Positions 1 to 6,729 of a stretch of 24,996 nucleotides of DNA are shown piece after piece. The translations under genes and the position numbers were made by a program. Positions within the stretch are counted from its first letter, which is position 1, and each line of letters opens with the position of its first letter. The notes under the pieces are model-generated. The model did no database searches and was not told the origin of the DNA. It saw only the letters and a list, made by a program, of their open reading frames with translations. The DNA is from Bacillota bacterium (GTDB taxonomy: Bacteria; Bacillota; Clostridia; DSM-8532): NCBI GenBank assembly GCA_023459915.1, contig JAEWSN010000178.1:1-24996 (forward strand), read 5' to 3'.

Positions 1-505
1 CCAGCCCGATGACGGCCATTTTCATCAGACCGCTTTCGTAGGTGCCGTGAAAATCGGTGTGGACCTTGATGCGGTTCACCAGGACCACGCCATCCGCCTC
101 ATGGGCCAGCTTGTCCTGAAACAGCGGCACCGCCAAGTCTCCCCGGGGCAGCGCCACCACTTCCATGGACGACCGGATGGGCACACCCATGGCTTCTTCC
201 GTGATGCCGTATCCGGCCAAAACCTCCCGCTGGCCCTCGGCCGTGGCACCCCCGTGGCTGCCCATGGCGGGCACGATGAACGGGGTCACGTCGAGCGACT
301 TCAAGCCGTCGGCCAGCGCCTTGACAATACAAGCCAGATTCGCGATACCCCGGCTGCCCACAGCCAAGGCAATGTTCATCCCGGGCTGAAAGACGGGATT
401 GGCGGCCGCAAACCCGCTGACCTGATCACGCACCGTCTGGGCAACATCCGCAAGGTGCTCGTTGGAAAACTGCTGTTTCACACGATACAATTTCAAATCT
501 TCCAT
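1..505 (-). CDS. LarA-superfamily nickel-pincer-dependent isomerase-like protein, N-terminal part (cut by window edge)
   Basis: The minus-strand reading frame starts at the ATG at 505-503 and runs open to the window edge (168 codons seen, C-terminus missing). A purine-rich GAGGGAAG lies just upstream of the ATG. The visible protein starts MEDLKLYRVKQQF. It carries PGMNIALAVGSRGIANL (a nucleotide-binding-like glycine loop), then VPAMGSHGGATAEGQ, and later VNRIKVHTDFHGTYESGLMK. This arrangement matches the N-terminal domain of the LarA / DUF2088 superfamily, whose members use a nickel pincer cofactor for racemisation or epimerisation of 2-hydroxy acids. The PAMGSHGGATAEGQ version is, from memory, typical of a LarA-like group distinct from true lactate racemase, so the substrate should not be assumed. 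The metal-binding C-terminal half lies outside the window. The gene follows the acetyltransferase by 89 bp on the same strand and could be co-transcribed with it. Confidence 0.75.
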   Translation of the reverse strand, partial: MEDLKLYRVKQQFSNEHLADVAQTVRDQVSGFAAANPVFQPGMNIALAVGSRGIANLACIVKALADGLKSLDVTPFIVPAMGSHGGATAEGQREVLAGYGITEEAMGVPIRSSMEVVALPRGDLAVPLFQDKLAHEADGVVLVNRIKVHTDFHGTYESGLMKMAVIGL

Positions 506-594
506 GGTTCTTCCCTCAAAGCGAAACCGGAGCTGCTTTCAACCAAACCCGGTGACGCAAACGATTTCGGCGTCATGCCCGACAGATTTCGGGT

Positions 595-1236
595 TTAAAG
601 CACACTGTTGTCCGCCAGGACTTCCGGCTTGTGCCGCATGCTGTCCGCTTCCGTGATTTCCCGGATGACGCGGCACGGGTTGCCCGCCGCAAAGGAGTTG
701 GCCGGCACATCCTTGGTCACGACACTTCCGGCGCCGATGACACAATTGTCTCCCACCGTCACACCTGGGCAAACCACCACATTGGCGCCCAGCCAGCAGT
801 TGTCACCGATGTGAACCGGCCTGGCGTAACAGAGGCGACGGATTTGTCCGTCGGCGCAGCGCATCGCGCGGCGTTCATCGGCCAGCATGGGATGCACCGG
901 GGTAACAATGGTCACATTGGGCCCAAAATCACAATGGTCGCCAATCGTCACTTCCGCATCGTCCTGTACGGTGATGTTGAAATTGATGAAACAGTTCTTC
1001 CCAATCCTGGTGTGCGACCCATAATGAAACGTGATGGGGCCCTGCAGGAAGCTTCCTTCCCCCAACGCGCCGAGCAGGCTGGCCAAGATGGCGTTTCTTG
1101 GCTCGGTTTCCGCTTCGTACAGCTTGTTGAAATCCATATTCAGATGATGCGCCTTGCGCTTCATCGCCTTCAACTCCGGATCCGCGGGAGAGAAAAGGAT
1201 CCCCTGGTAAATCTTGTCTTCTTCCATCATGGCCAT
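595..1236 (-). CDS. maa: Maltose/galactoside-type O-acetyltransferase (left-handed beta-helix)
   Basis: 213 aa. This is a cytoplasmic acetyl-CoA-dependent sugar O-acetyltransferase of the LacA/Maa/NodL family. The N-terminal cap (residues about 8-60) has the Mac domain pattern KIYQGILFSPADPEL, with LNMDFNKLYEAETEPRN following. Hexapeptide repeats fill residues 65-195 (for example IGKNCFINFNITV, IGDHCDFGPNVTI, IGDNCWLGANVVV, VGDNCVIGAGSVV). His115 in TPVHPM aligns with the catalytic histidine of this family. The typical ending KDVPANSFAAGNPCRVIR is present. Length is normal for the family. The start at 1236 is preceded by AAGGAG at a good distance, so the upstream ATG of MAMMEED is preferred over the internal ATGs. 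A possible -10 (TATAGT, 1274-1269) lies about 35 bp upstream but its -35 is poor. The exact sugar acceptor cannot be read from sequence. Confidence 0.9.
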   Translation of the reverse strand: MAMMEEDKIYQGILFSPADPELKAMKRKAHHLNMDFNKLYEAETEPRNAILASLLGALGEGSFLQGPITFHYGSHTRIGKNCFINFNITVQDDAEVTIGDHCDFGPNVTIVTPVHPMLADERRAMRCADGQIRRLCYARPVHIGDNCWLGANVVVCPGVTVGDNCVIGAGSVVTKDVPANSFAAGNPCRVIREITEADSMRHKPEVLADNSVL

Positions 1237-1361
1237 GTCGCGCTCCTTCGATTCCGTCTTTTGCTACCACTATAACACAGACCCTTGCCGTGTTTTCGGC
1301 ATTCCCTCCCCGTTCCCCATGCTGAAACGCAACGGCAGGTTCAGTGGCACTCAACGCGCGC

Positions 1362-1396
1362 AAAAAAACGTCTCTTGTCCGTGAAGACAAAAGACG
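1362..1396 (-). terminator. Intrinsic terminator after tRNA-Gln
   Basis: On the minus strand, 11-nt arms (CGTCTTTTGTC at 1396-1386 and GACAAGAGACG at 1379-1369, one G-U pair) enclose a 6-nt loop and are followed by seven Ts (1368-1362). It lies 9 bp past the encoded CCA of tRNA-Gln and ends the tRNA transcript. The region 1237-1361 between it and the acetyltransferase gene holds no gene. Confidence 0.85.
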
Positions 1397-1405
1397 CTTC
1401 TTTTT

Positions 1406-1481
1406 TGGCTGGGATGGCAGGACTCGAACCTACGAATGCCAGAGTCAAAGTCTGGTGCCTTACCAGCTTGGCGACATCCCA
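1406..1481 (-). tRNA. tRNA-Gln (anticodon TTG)
   Basis: A complete cloverleaf on the minus strand. The acceptor stem TGGGATG pairs with CATCCCA. The anticodon stem CCAGA/TCTGG encloses the loop CTTTGAC, giving anticodon TTG (Gln, CAA codons). The T-loop GGTTCGAACC is canonical. Discriminator G is followed by an encoded CCA (1408-1406). It is the second gene of a two-tRNA transcript behind tRNA-His. Confidence 0.96.
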
Positions 1482-1573
1482 ACAGATGTTGGTTCCTGCC
1501 ACCGTACGGGTTTCGAAGCTGGAAGCCGGAGTCTCGTCTCAGCTTCCAACCTCTATTCACCGTTACGGGGTAA

Positions 1574-1650
1574 TGGGGTGAGTGGTGGGGATCGAACCCA
1601 TGACCTCCAGGGCCACAACCTGGCGCTCTAACCGACTGAGCTACACCCAC
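1574..1650 (-). tRNA. tRNA-His (anticodon GTG)
   Basis: Minus strand. The acceptor stem GTGGGTG pairs with CACTCAC (one G-U). The anticodon stem CCAGG/CCTGG encloses TTGTGGC, giving anticodon GTG. The base before the acceptor stem (1651) is G on the minus strand and the discriminator is C, which is the G-1:C73 pair expected for histidine tRNA. CCA is encoded (1576-1574). The outermost T-stem pair appears mismatched (A-C). Confidence 0.96.
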
Positions 1651-1679
1651 CGCATGCGGTCCTCGAAAGGACAAGTCAT

Positions 1680-1708
1680 ATTCTACGGTCTGGACGCCGG
1701 AATGTCAA
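1680..1708 (-). promoter_or_regulatory. Promoter for tRNA-His/tRNA-Gln
   Basis: Minus strand -35 TTGACA (1708-1703), 17-bp spacer, -10 TAGAAT (1685-1680). It is about 30 bp upstream of tRNA-His and fits a housekeeping sigma factor for a stable-RNA gene. Confidence 0.88.
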
Positions 1709-1795
1709 GGAAAAACATGCTGAAAAAGCGCATCCGGCCGCCCGCCGTTTTGTTTGATGTTTCGCGCCCCGCCGGCGTCCGGTTTCAGGCCTCCG

Positions 1796-1852
1796 TACCA
1801 GCCCCGTCATGTCCCCGTACCAGCCCCATCATATCCCCGTGCCAGCCCAGAT
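1796..1852. repeat. 22-bp tandem repeat (about 2.6 copies) spanning the stop codon of the CehA-like gene
   Basis: Copies at 1796-1817 and 1818-1839 differ at two positions (both start TACCAGCCCC on the plus strand), and a third partial copy covers 1840-1852. The stop codon of the PHP hydrolase gene (1831-1829) lies inside the second copy, and the third copy encodes its last residues. The unit length is not a multiple of three, so copy-number change would alter the C-terminus. Confidence 0.8.
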
Positions 1853-3160
1853 GGGATTGGACACCATGGCGGTCATCGGCGGCAACCCGGGCGCATAGCT
1901 GCGCAACACCTCGAACCGGATGAACCGCGCGGAACCGAGTGTGCGAACCAGTTCCCACGCGTTCGTATCCGGTGGGCACGGCAGCGCTTCCTCCGCCTGA
2001 TCCGTGATGAGGCGGAGCACATCTCCCCCGCGCAGGTCCGTGAAGGCGATCTTGAGGGGTTTATCCGCCGGCCATTCGCCGCCAAACACCGCGTCCTCCA
2101 GCTGAATCCCCGGCCCCTGCGGCAGATAGCTGATATAGCCGTTGCCCGCGCGCATGGCGTCCATCAGATCCTCCGGCTCCCGCGACCAGGCATGGAGGCA
2201 CATGCATGGCATGCCGATGCCGCCCAGCAGTCCGGGCCGGTGCCAGTCACTGCCGCCCACGGCAGGCAGGCGACGCCCTGCCAGAAGTTGCTGGTGCCAC
2301 CAATGAAGTGCCTTTAAATTGCGTTCGGACATCACGCCATTCCAGACTTCCACCGCGTCATGGGGAACCGCTTCAAACCCCCACAACCAGGGACATTGCG
2401 GGCAGAACGGATGATTGAGCACCACCATCGCGCCCAATGACTGCGCTTCCTTGAGCCGTGCCTGTGTTTCCGCCAGACTGTTGGACACAAAGGAACCTTT
2501 GTACGGCTGCGCCACACCCAGGAACCCCGCATGCCCTTTATAGTGTGTCCATTCGGAACCGGGAAGCACCGTGATATCCGGTGAAAACGGCTGTGGCTGC
2601 TGCTGGGTGGTGGTGTTGTGGTCGGTGAGAAACACGAAAGCCAGTCCCTGCCGGGCAGCCTGCGCAATGGTGTCCGCCACCGACATCCCGCCATCCGAGT
2701 GATCCGTATGCACATGGGTGTCGCCCTTGAACAGGCGCATGGTTTTGGGCGTCAGCGTGATGGTCCAGGTCACGTCCAGACCCTCTTCAGGAATCTTGTA
2801 CAACCCCGCGCCGATGGCCCATCCTCCGGACTGGATGGGCTGACGCTTGAACCCGGGTGTTGCGTCGGTCCCGGACAAGAATACTGTTGTGCGTTCTGAA
2901 CCGGAAGCGCCCACACAGACGTCATTTGGATCGTGGAGGAAGAGATCCACCACTGCCTGCTCCCGACGGAGGGTGATGCCGTCGGCAACCGTTGTTGCGT
3001 GCCGCGTATAGGCAACCGAGATGTCGATACGCTCCGTTCGTGGCGGCACCTCGAAAGGGATTAGTTCATACCGGCCCATGTCCGTGGCGGAAAAGTGACG
3101 GGTGCGCGTGATGGCGGTTGTCGTGGCGGCTGTCGTGGCGGTTGTCATGGCGGTTGTCAT
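1829..3160 (-). CDS. CehA/McbA-family PHP-type metallohydrolase
   Basis: 443 aa, predicted cytoplasmic, no signal peptide seen. The N-terminal part (about 25-140) looks like a beta-rich accessory domain. The PHP phosphoesterase-type domain starts at about 146 with GDTHVHTDHSDG (His149, His151), followed by FLTDHNTT (Asp180, His181), GSEWT (Glu203), VLNHPF (His250) and GGSDWHRPG (Asp305, His307), a full set of metal ligands for a trinuclear PHP site. CehA and McbA are known carbaryl hydrolases, but the family is broad, so the substrate is unknown (probably an ester, amide or phosphoester). The start at 3160 overlaps the transporter stop by 4 bp (ATGA) and has GGAGGTG 5 bp upstream. Coupling to a GPH symporter suggests that it acts on the imported compound. 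The first 18 residues are a Thr/Ala run made by a 12-bp tandem repeat and are probably not part of the fold. Confidence 0.85.
   Translation of the reverse strand: MTTAMTTATTAATTTAITRTRHFSATDMGRYELIPFEVPPRTERIDISVAYTRHATTVADGITLRREQAVVDLFLHDPNDVCVGASGSERTTVFLSGTDATPGFKRQPIQSGGWAIGAGLYKIPEEGLDVTWTITLTPKTMRLFKGDTHVHTDHSDGGMSVADTIAQAARQGLAFVFLTDHNTTTQQQPQPFSPDITVLPGSEWTHYKGHAGFLGVAQPYKGSFVSNSLAETQARLKEAQSLGAMVVLNHPFCPQCPWLWGFEAVPHDAVEVWNGVMSERNLKALHWWHQQLLAGRRLPAVGGSDWHRPGLLGGIGMPCMCLHAWSREPEDLMDAMRAGNGYISYLPQGPGIQLEDAVFGGEWPADKPLKIAFTDLRGGDVLRLITDQAEEALPCPPDTNAWELVRTLGSARFIRFEVLRSYAPGLPPMTAMVSNPIWAGTGI
3113..3160. repeat. 12-bp tandem repeat (4 copies) at the GPH/CehA gene junction
   Basis: Four near-identical 12-bp units (ATGACAACCGCC and variants on the minus strand). 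They begin at the start codon of the PHP hydrolase, whose first four bases also contain the stop of the transporter gene. The units are in frame and encode the Thr/Ala-rich N-terminus. Confidence 0.85.
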
Positions 3161-4530
3161 GGTTGCACCTCCGTTTCGGACGAACCATCCGGTTCCGGCT
3201 CCTTGCTTGTACCCGATGAAGCCCCAGTGCCGGACTCATCCTCAGGAAACCGCATGAACAGCGAGAACAGGCAGCTCAGCACCATGGCGCCCACCGGGAA
3301 TATCACCATCAGGAAGCGTGCGGCGCCTCCGGGGTTCAAGCCAGGCATATCGCCACTGACAAATCCGTAGAACCGGTTCACCAGCAGGAACGCGAGGCTG
3401 ACAAACAGCCCGCTCAACCGGTTCATGAACCCCATGGCGGAAGAATAGATGCCTTCCCGCCGCAGGTTGTGTTTTCGGGTGTCCTCATCCATGATGCGGG
3501 CACCGATGAGATCCATGGACGCCATGACGCCGGCCATGCCCAGACCGACCACAGAGCTGCCCGCAATGGCGCCCACCAGCCCGTTCATAAAATAGAGCGG
3601 AATGAACGCCAGCCCCAGCAGCAGCAACGCCAGCCGCCAGATACGCATCAGATGGAACCGCTTGATGAGCCAGGCCCACACCGCCATGGAGGCCCCCGCC
3701 AACAGCAGCACGCTGCCCAGCAGCAAAGTGGTTTTGCCCGCGTCGAGCGCCAGGGAATACTTCACATAGAAGGGCACCGCCTGCATCACCAGCGCCATCG
3801 CAGCGCTGTAGCACGCGTTGGTGAGGCCGAATATCCAGAACTTCGGATTGGTGAGCATCACCTTGAGGCTGTCCCACAGCTTCGGCCTGGCCATCTCCAG
3901 GGATTGCGGCTGCTCATGGCTGCCAAAGGCCATGAAGAGGATCACGATCAGCGCAAGGGCGCCATACACAATCGCGGTGGTGGAATAACCCAGTTTTTCG
4001 GTCACCATCGGGGTCAGGGCAATGCTGATGACCATGGCCAGCAGCTGGAACCCCTGCCGCATGGCATTGGTCTTTGCGCGGATGGCGTCGTTGGGAAAGA
4101 GTTCCGGAAACAACGCGCCGTAGTTGGCGTTGATGAGCGAATCCAGCGTGCCGGTGAGGATATACATCAGCAGCATGTATACGAACAAGCCAGACGTGGG
4201 GCTCAAGGCCGGCGGGAAAAAGAACAGGATGAAGCACAGCACCAGCAGCGGCGTGCCAATGACAAGCCACGGACGCCGTCGCCCCCAGCGGGAACGGGTT
4301 CGATCCGAGAGAAACCCATAGACCGGATTGTCGATGGCATCCACAAAGGTGTAGATCAGCAGCACCAGCGCGTAATGCGCCGTGCTCAGGCCGAGCCGGT
4401 CCACATAGAAAATGGCCGCATAGGTCTTGAACATATTGATGGGGATGGATGTGCCAAACATGCCGACGGCGTAGCGGAAGGGGCTGGTGGGGCGGGCAGG
4501 GGTTTGCGAAACCGATGCGTGTTGCGTCAT
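3157..4530 (-). CDS. GPH-family (glycoside-pentoside-hexuronide:cation) symporter, MFS fold
   Basis: 457 aa from the ATG at 4530, which has GGAGGAGG 6 bp upstream. An in-frame ATG 51 bp upstream lacks such a site and was not chosen. About twelve hydrophobic segments are visible. Residues 64-88 carry the GPH signature DAIDNPVYGFLSDRTRSRWG with the following RRRPW, the cytoplasmic loop between helices 2 and 3 with the helix-2 Asp used in cation coupling. A second GPH-like segment lies near NLRREGIYSSAMGFMNRL in the second half. The charged C-terminal tail (PEDESGTGASSG onward) is low complexity. Known relatives (MelB, XylP, UidB) take up glycosides with Na+ or H+; the substrate here cannot be told. 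It is the first gene of a two-gene operon with the PHP hydrolase and has its own promoter with repeated boxes. Confidence 0.9.
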   Translation of the reverse strand: MTQHASVSQTPARPTSPFRYAVGMFGTSIPINMFKTYAAIFYVDRLGLSTAHYALVLLIYTFVDAIDNPVYGFLSDRTRSRWGRRRPWLVIGTPLLVLCFILFFFPPALSPTSGLFVYMLLMYILTGTLDSLINANYGALFPELFPNDAIRAKTNAMRQGFQLLAMVISIALTPMVTEKLGYSTTAIVYGALALIVILFMAFGSHEQPQSLEMARPKLWDSLKVMLTNPKFWIFGLTNACYSAAMALVMQAVPFYVKYSLALDAGKTTLLLGSVLLLAGASMAVWAWLIKRFHLMRIWRLALLLLGLAFIPLYFMNGLVGAIAGSSVVGLGMAGVMASMDLIGARIMDEDTRKHNLRREGIYSSAMGFMNRLSGLFVSLAFLLVNRFYGFVSGDMPGLNPGGAARFLMVIFPVGAMVLSCLFSLFMRFPEDESGTGASSGTSKEPEPDGSSETEVQP

Positions 4531-4590
4531 GGCGAACCTCCTCCAGTGGGTGTGGATGAGACGACACTCCGAAAGGATCACGGATGGGAC

Positions 4591-4651
4591 TTGTCTTCAT
4601 TTTCTGTTGCAGATTTTGTCTTCATTGTTTGCGACAGGATTTGTCTTCATT
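4591..4651. promoter_or_regulatory. Three direct 11-bp operator-like boxes with 25-bp spacing
   Basis: TTGTCTTCATT (AATGAAGACAA on the minus strand) occurs identically at 4591-4601, 4616-4626 and 4641-4651. The start-to-start distance is exactly 25 bp each time and the intervening bases are only loosely conserved. The promoter-proximal copy overlaps the -10 of the transporter operon and the other two lie in the untranslated leader. This fits cooperative repressor binding; the binding protein is not in the window. Confidence 0.75.
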
Positions 4652-4676
4652 ATATGTGATGTCACAACAAACGCAA
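4649..4676 (-). promoter_or_regulatory. Promoter for the GPH symporter/CehA operon
   Basis: Minus strand -35 TTGCGT (4676-4671), 16-bp spacer, -10 TATAAT (4654-4649). The spacer contains a short inverted repeat TGTGA-TG-TCACA (4655-4666), and the -10 overlaps an AATGAAGACAA box. The leader to the start codon would be about 110 nt and contains no gene. Confidence 0.75.
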
Positions 4677-4699
4677 CGCAAACGCAACGCCACATGCAG

Positions 4700-4737
4700 A
4701 CACCCCGCCGGCAGCATCATTGCAACCGACGGGGTGT
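4700..4737 (-). terminator. Hairpin downstream of proS (terminator-like, no strong T tract)
   Basis: Arms ACACCCCGCCGG (4700-4711) and CCGACGGGGTGT (4726-4737), 12 bp with one mismatch and a 14-nt loop. It lies between the proS stop (4804) and the -35 of the GPH operon, so it could insulate the two. No T run follows on the minus strand; a weak T-rich stretch follows on the plus strand. Confidence 0.5.
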
Positions 4738-4803
4738 TCTTGTCCTTATCCTGTGACCGGCATACGTTCCATTTCAAGAATCATGGGGAATCACATAAGA
4801 TTC

Positions 4804-6246
4804 TCAATACGCGCGGCCCCACACCACCAGCTTGCTGGCGGGCTTGCCGCAGCAGACACAGGTGTCGCCGACAGGTGTCTGGTCAAAGGGCATGCAGCGG
4901 GAGGTCGCCGCGGTCTTCTCCTTGATGGCGTCCTCACAGGCGCGATCCCCGCACCACATGGCGCGGATGAAGCCCTGCTTGCCATCGAGCTGCGACACGA
5001 ACTCATCCATGTCCTTCGCGGTGGTTGTGCGGGATTCCCGCAGTGTCAGCGCCTTTTGCAGCATGTTGTCGTGGATGTCATCGAGCAGCTTCGCCACGGT
5101 CGTCTCGAGCTCGGCCATCGGCACAAACAGCTTCTCGTGCGTGTCGCGGCGCACCAGCACCACTTGTTCCTTCTCCATGTCCTTGGGACCCACCTCAAGG
5201 CGAATCGGCACACCGCGCATTTCGTGCTCGGCAAACTTCCATCCGGGCTGCTTGTCGGTGTCGTCGATCTTCACACGGGCCACCTTGGCGAGCTGGGCCT
5301 TGAGTTCGGCCGCCTTCTCCATGACCCCGGGCTTGTGCCCCTGAACAGGAATGATGACCAGCTGTACCGGCGCCACACGGGGAGGCAGCACCAATCCGTT
5401 GTCATCGCCATGCACCATGATGAGGGCGCCGATGATGCGGGTGGACAATCCCCACGAGGTCTGGTGCACATACTGCAGGGTGTTGTCCTTGGCCGTGTAT
5501 TGAATGCCGAACGCCTTGGCGAACCCGTCCCCGAAATTGTGGGACGTGCCGCTCTGGAGCGCCTTGCCATCGTGCATCATCGCCTCGATGGTATAGGTGG
5601 CGTTCGCGCCGGCAAATTTCTCCTTGTCCGTCTTCTGTCCCTTCAGGACAGGGATGGCCAGGAACTCCCCGCAGAAATCGGCATAGACGCCGAGCATCCG
5701 GAGAGTCTCTTCCTGGGCCTCCTCCGGGGTGGCGTGCGCGGTATGGCCTTCCTGCCACAGGAATTCAACAGAACGCAGGAACGGCCGGGTGGTCTTCTCC
5801 CAGCGCACCACGGAGCACCATTGGTTGTACAGCTTGGGCAGGTCCCGCCAGGATTGGATGATGTCCTTGTAGTGGTCGCAGAACAGCGTTTCCGAAGTGG
5901 GCCGCACACACAGGCGTTCCTGCAGCTTCTCGCTGCCGCCATGGGTCACCCAGGCCACTTCGGGTGCAAAGCCCTCCACATGGTCCTTTTCCTTCTGCAG
6001 CAGGCTTTCGGGAATGAACATCGGCATGGAGACATTCTCATGACCGGTTTCCTTGAAGCGGCGGTCCAGTTCGCGCTGGATGTTCTCCCACAGCGCGTAG
6101 CCGTACGGCCGGATGATCATGCAGCCACGCACACTCGCGTAATCCACGAGTTCCGCCTTTTTCACGATGTCGGTGTACCATTGGGCGAAGTCCACGTCCA
6201 TGGACGTGATGGCTTCCACCAGTTTCTTGCCGTTGTCCTTTGCCAT
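4804..6246 (-). CDS. proS: Prolyl-tRNA synthetase, archaeal/eukaryotic-type (ProS type 3)
   Basis: 480 aa. It charges tRNA-Pro with proline using ATP. The length, the lack of the editing insertion found in the long bacterial type, and the Cys-containing C-terminal zinc-binding extension ending in Tyr mark the type 3 enzyme. Class II motifs: motif 1 around 40-64 (RGCMIIRPYGYALWENIQ), motif 2 around 143-165 (VVRWEKTTRPFLRSVEFLWQ), and motif 3 around 262-290 (GLSTRIIGALIMVHGDDNG). RPTSET at 115-120 and the proline-site segment QEGHTAHAT are present. The anticodon-binding domain follows from about 294 (PVQLVIIPVQGHKPG), and Cys432, Cys437 and a CVCCG group near 463-467 form the zinc domain. The start at 6246 follows an AGGAGGAG site. 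Expression is controlled by the T-box leader directly upstream. Confidence 0.97.
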   Translation of the reverse strand: MAKDNGKKLVEAITSMDVDFAQWYTDIVKKAELVDYASVRGCMIIRPYGYALWENIQRELDRRFKETGHENVSMPMFIPESLLQKEKDHVEGFAPEVAWVTHGGSEKLQERLCVRPTSETLFCDHYKDIIQSWRDLPKLYNQWCSVVRWEKTTRPFLRSVEFLWQEGHTAHATPEEAQEETLRMLGVYADFCGEFLAIPVLKGQKTDKEKFAGANATYTIEAMMHDGKALQSGTSHNFGDGFAKAFGIQYTAKDNTLQYVHQTSWGLSTRIIGALIMVHGDDNGLVLPPRVAPVQLVIIPVQGHKPGVMEKAAELKAQLAKVARVKIDDTDKQPGWKFAEHEMRGVPIRLEVGPKDMEKEQVVLVRRDTHEKLFVPMAELETTVAKLLDDIHDNMLQKALTLRESRTTTAKDMDEFVSQLDGKQGFIRAMWCGDRACEDAIKEKTAATSRCMPFDQTPVGDTCVCCGKPASKLVVWGRAY

Positions 6247-6286
6247 TTGCTGCTCCTCCTGCTATTTGTTCACGCAATCCGAATAC

Positions 6287-6320
6287 AAAAAACACACCCA
6301 TCCCACTTGGGACGGATGTG
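6287..6320 (-). terminator. Regulated terminator of the proS T-box
   Basis: On the minus strand, CACATCCGTCCCA and TGGGATGGGTGTG form a stem (6320-6293) followed by six Ts (6292-6287). It overlaps the 3' part of the T-box antiterminator, as expected for a transcription-control T-box. Confidence 0.88.
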
Positions 6321-6543
6321 CATCCGCGGTACCACCCAAATTGGTTCCCCGACGGGAACCCTGCTCCTGTGACCGCTAACGGGATCTCCCGCAGGCCTCC
6401 TCGACCTGATCCTCATGGATGGGAAGGAATCTGGTGCCAAAAGACCTTTCACCACCGGTCTTCTCTCTGGATGGCCTGAAGACTCCCGCTTCCACTCAAC
6501 GGAACTGTGCGCCGGGTGTGTCATGAAATCCGGCTGCCTCAAT
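6287..6543 (-). promoter_or_regulatory. T-box riboswitch leader of proS
   Basis: The minus-strand leader between the promoter and proS contains the T-box core GGGTGGTACCGCGGATGC (around 6337-6320) just before a terminator. A stem III-like hairpin GGTTCCCGTCGGGGAACC lies immediately before it (about 6360-6343). Further upstream is a stem I-like region with AGAGAG and GGTGGTGAAAG. T-box leaders sense uncharged tRNA and allow read-through when aminoacylation is low; in front of proS the cognate tRNA is expected to be tRNA-Pro. A candidate proline specifier is CCT at 6427-6425, but the specifier loop was not folded rigorously. Confidence 0.92.
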
Positions 6544-6549
6544 GGATTC

Positions 6550-6578
6550 ATTATAGTGAGGTTCCGGCCGGCCGTCAA
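6550..6578 (-). promoter_or_regulatory. Promoter for the proS T-box transcript
   Basis: Minus strand -35 TTGACG (6578-6573), 17-bp spacer, -10 TATAAT (6555-6550). Transcription would begin near 6543, giving a leader of about 300 nt. Confidence 0.9.
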
Positions 6579-6678
6579 CCGGGTCGAACCCATGGTTGCG
6601 CGAAACCCCACGCGGGACGCGCGCCGAAGACGGTTCGGCCGGGGATTGCGGTCCCGCCGCACTTTGTCCGTTTCAGTT

Positions 6679-6729
6679 GCCATTCCGGTTCAGATACCAT
6701 TCCGGTTCAGATGCCATTCCGGTTCAACC
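6679..6729. repeat. 17-bp tandem repeat (3 copies) spanning the stop codon of the DUF554 gene
   Basis: Units at 6679-6695, 6696-6712 and 6713-6729 share CCATTCCGGTTCA (plus strand). The DUF554 stop (6726-6724) lies in the third unit. The rest of the gap up to the proS promoter (6579-6678) shows no gene or clear signal. Confidence 0.85.

Noticed and set aside
545..597. Hairpin AAACCCG/CGGGTTT after the acetyltransferase as a terminator
   Set aside because: The arms are short and far apart with a weak inner stem and no T tract on the minus strand; not strong enough to call.
3469..4659. 396-codon plus-strand frame
   Set aside because: It is the antisense shadow of the GPH symporter and crosses its promoter.
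4720..6372. 550-codon open frame on the plus strand
   Set aside because: It is antisense to proS. Its protein shows His/Gly/Leu-rich composition typical of high-GC antisense frames, and proS has clear motifs, start and T-box.
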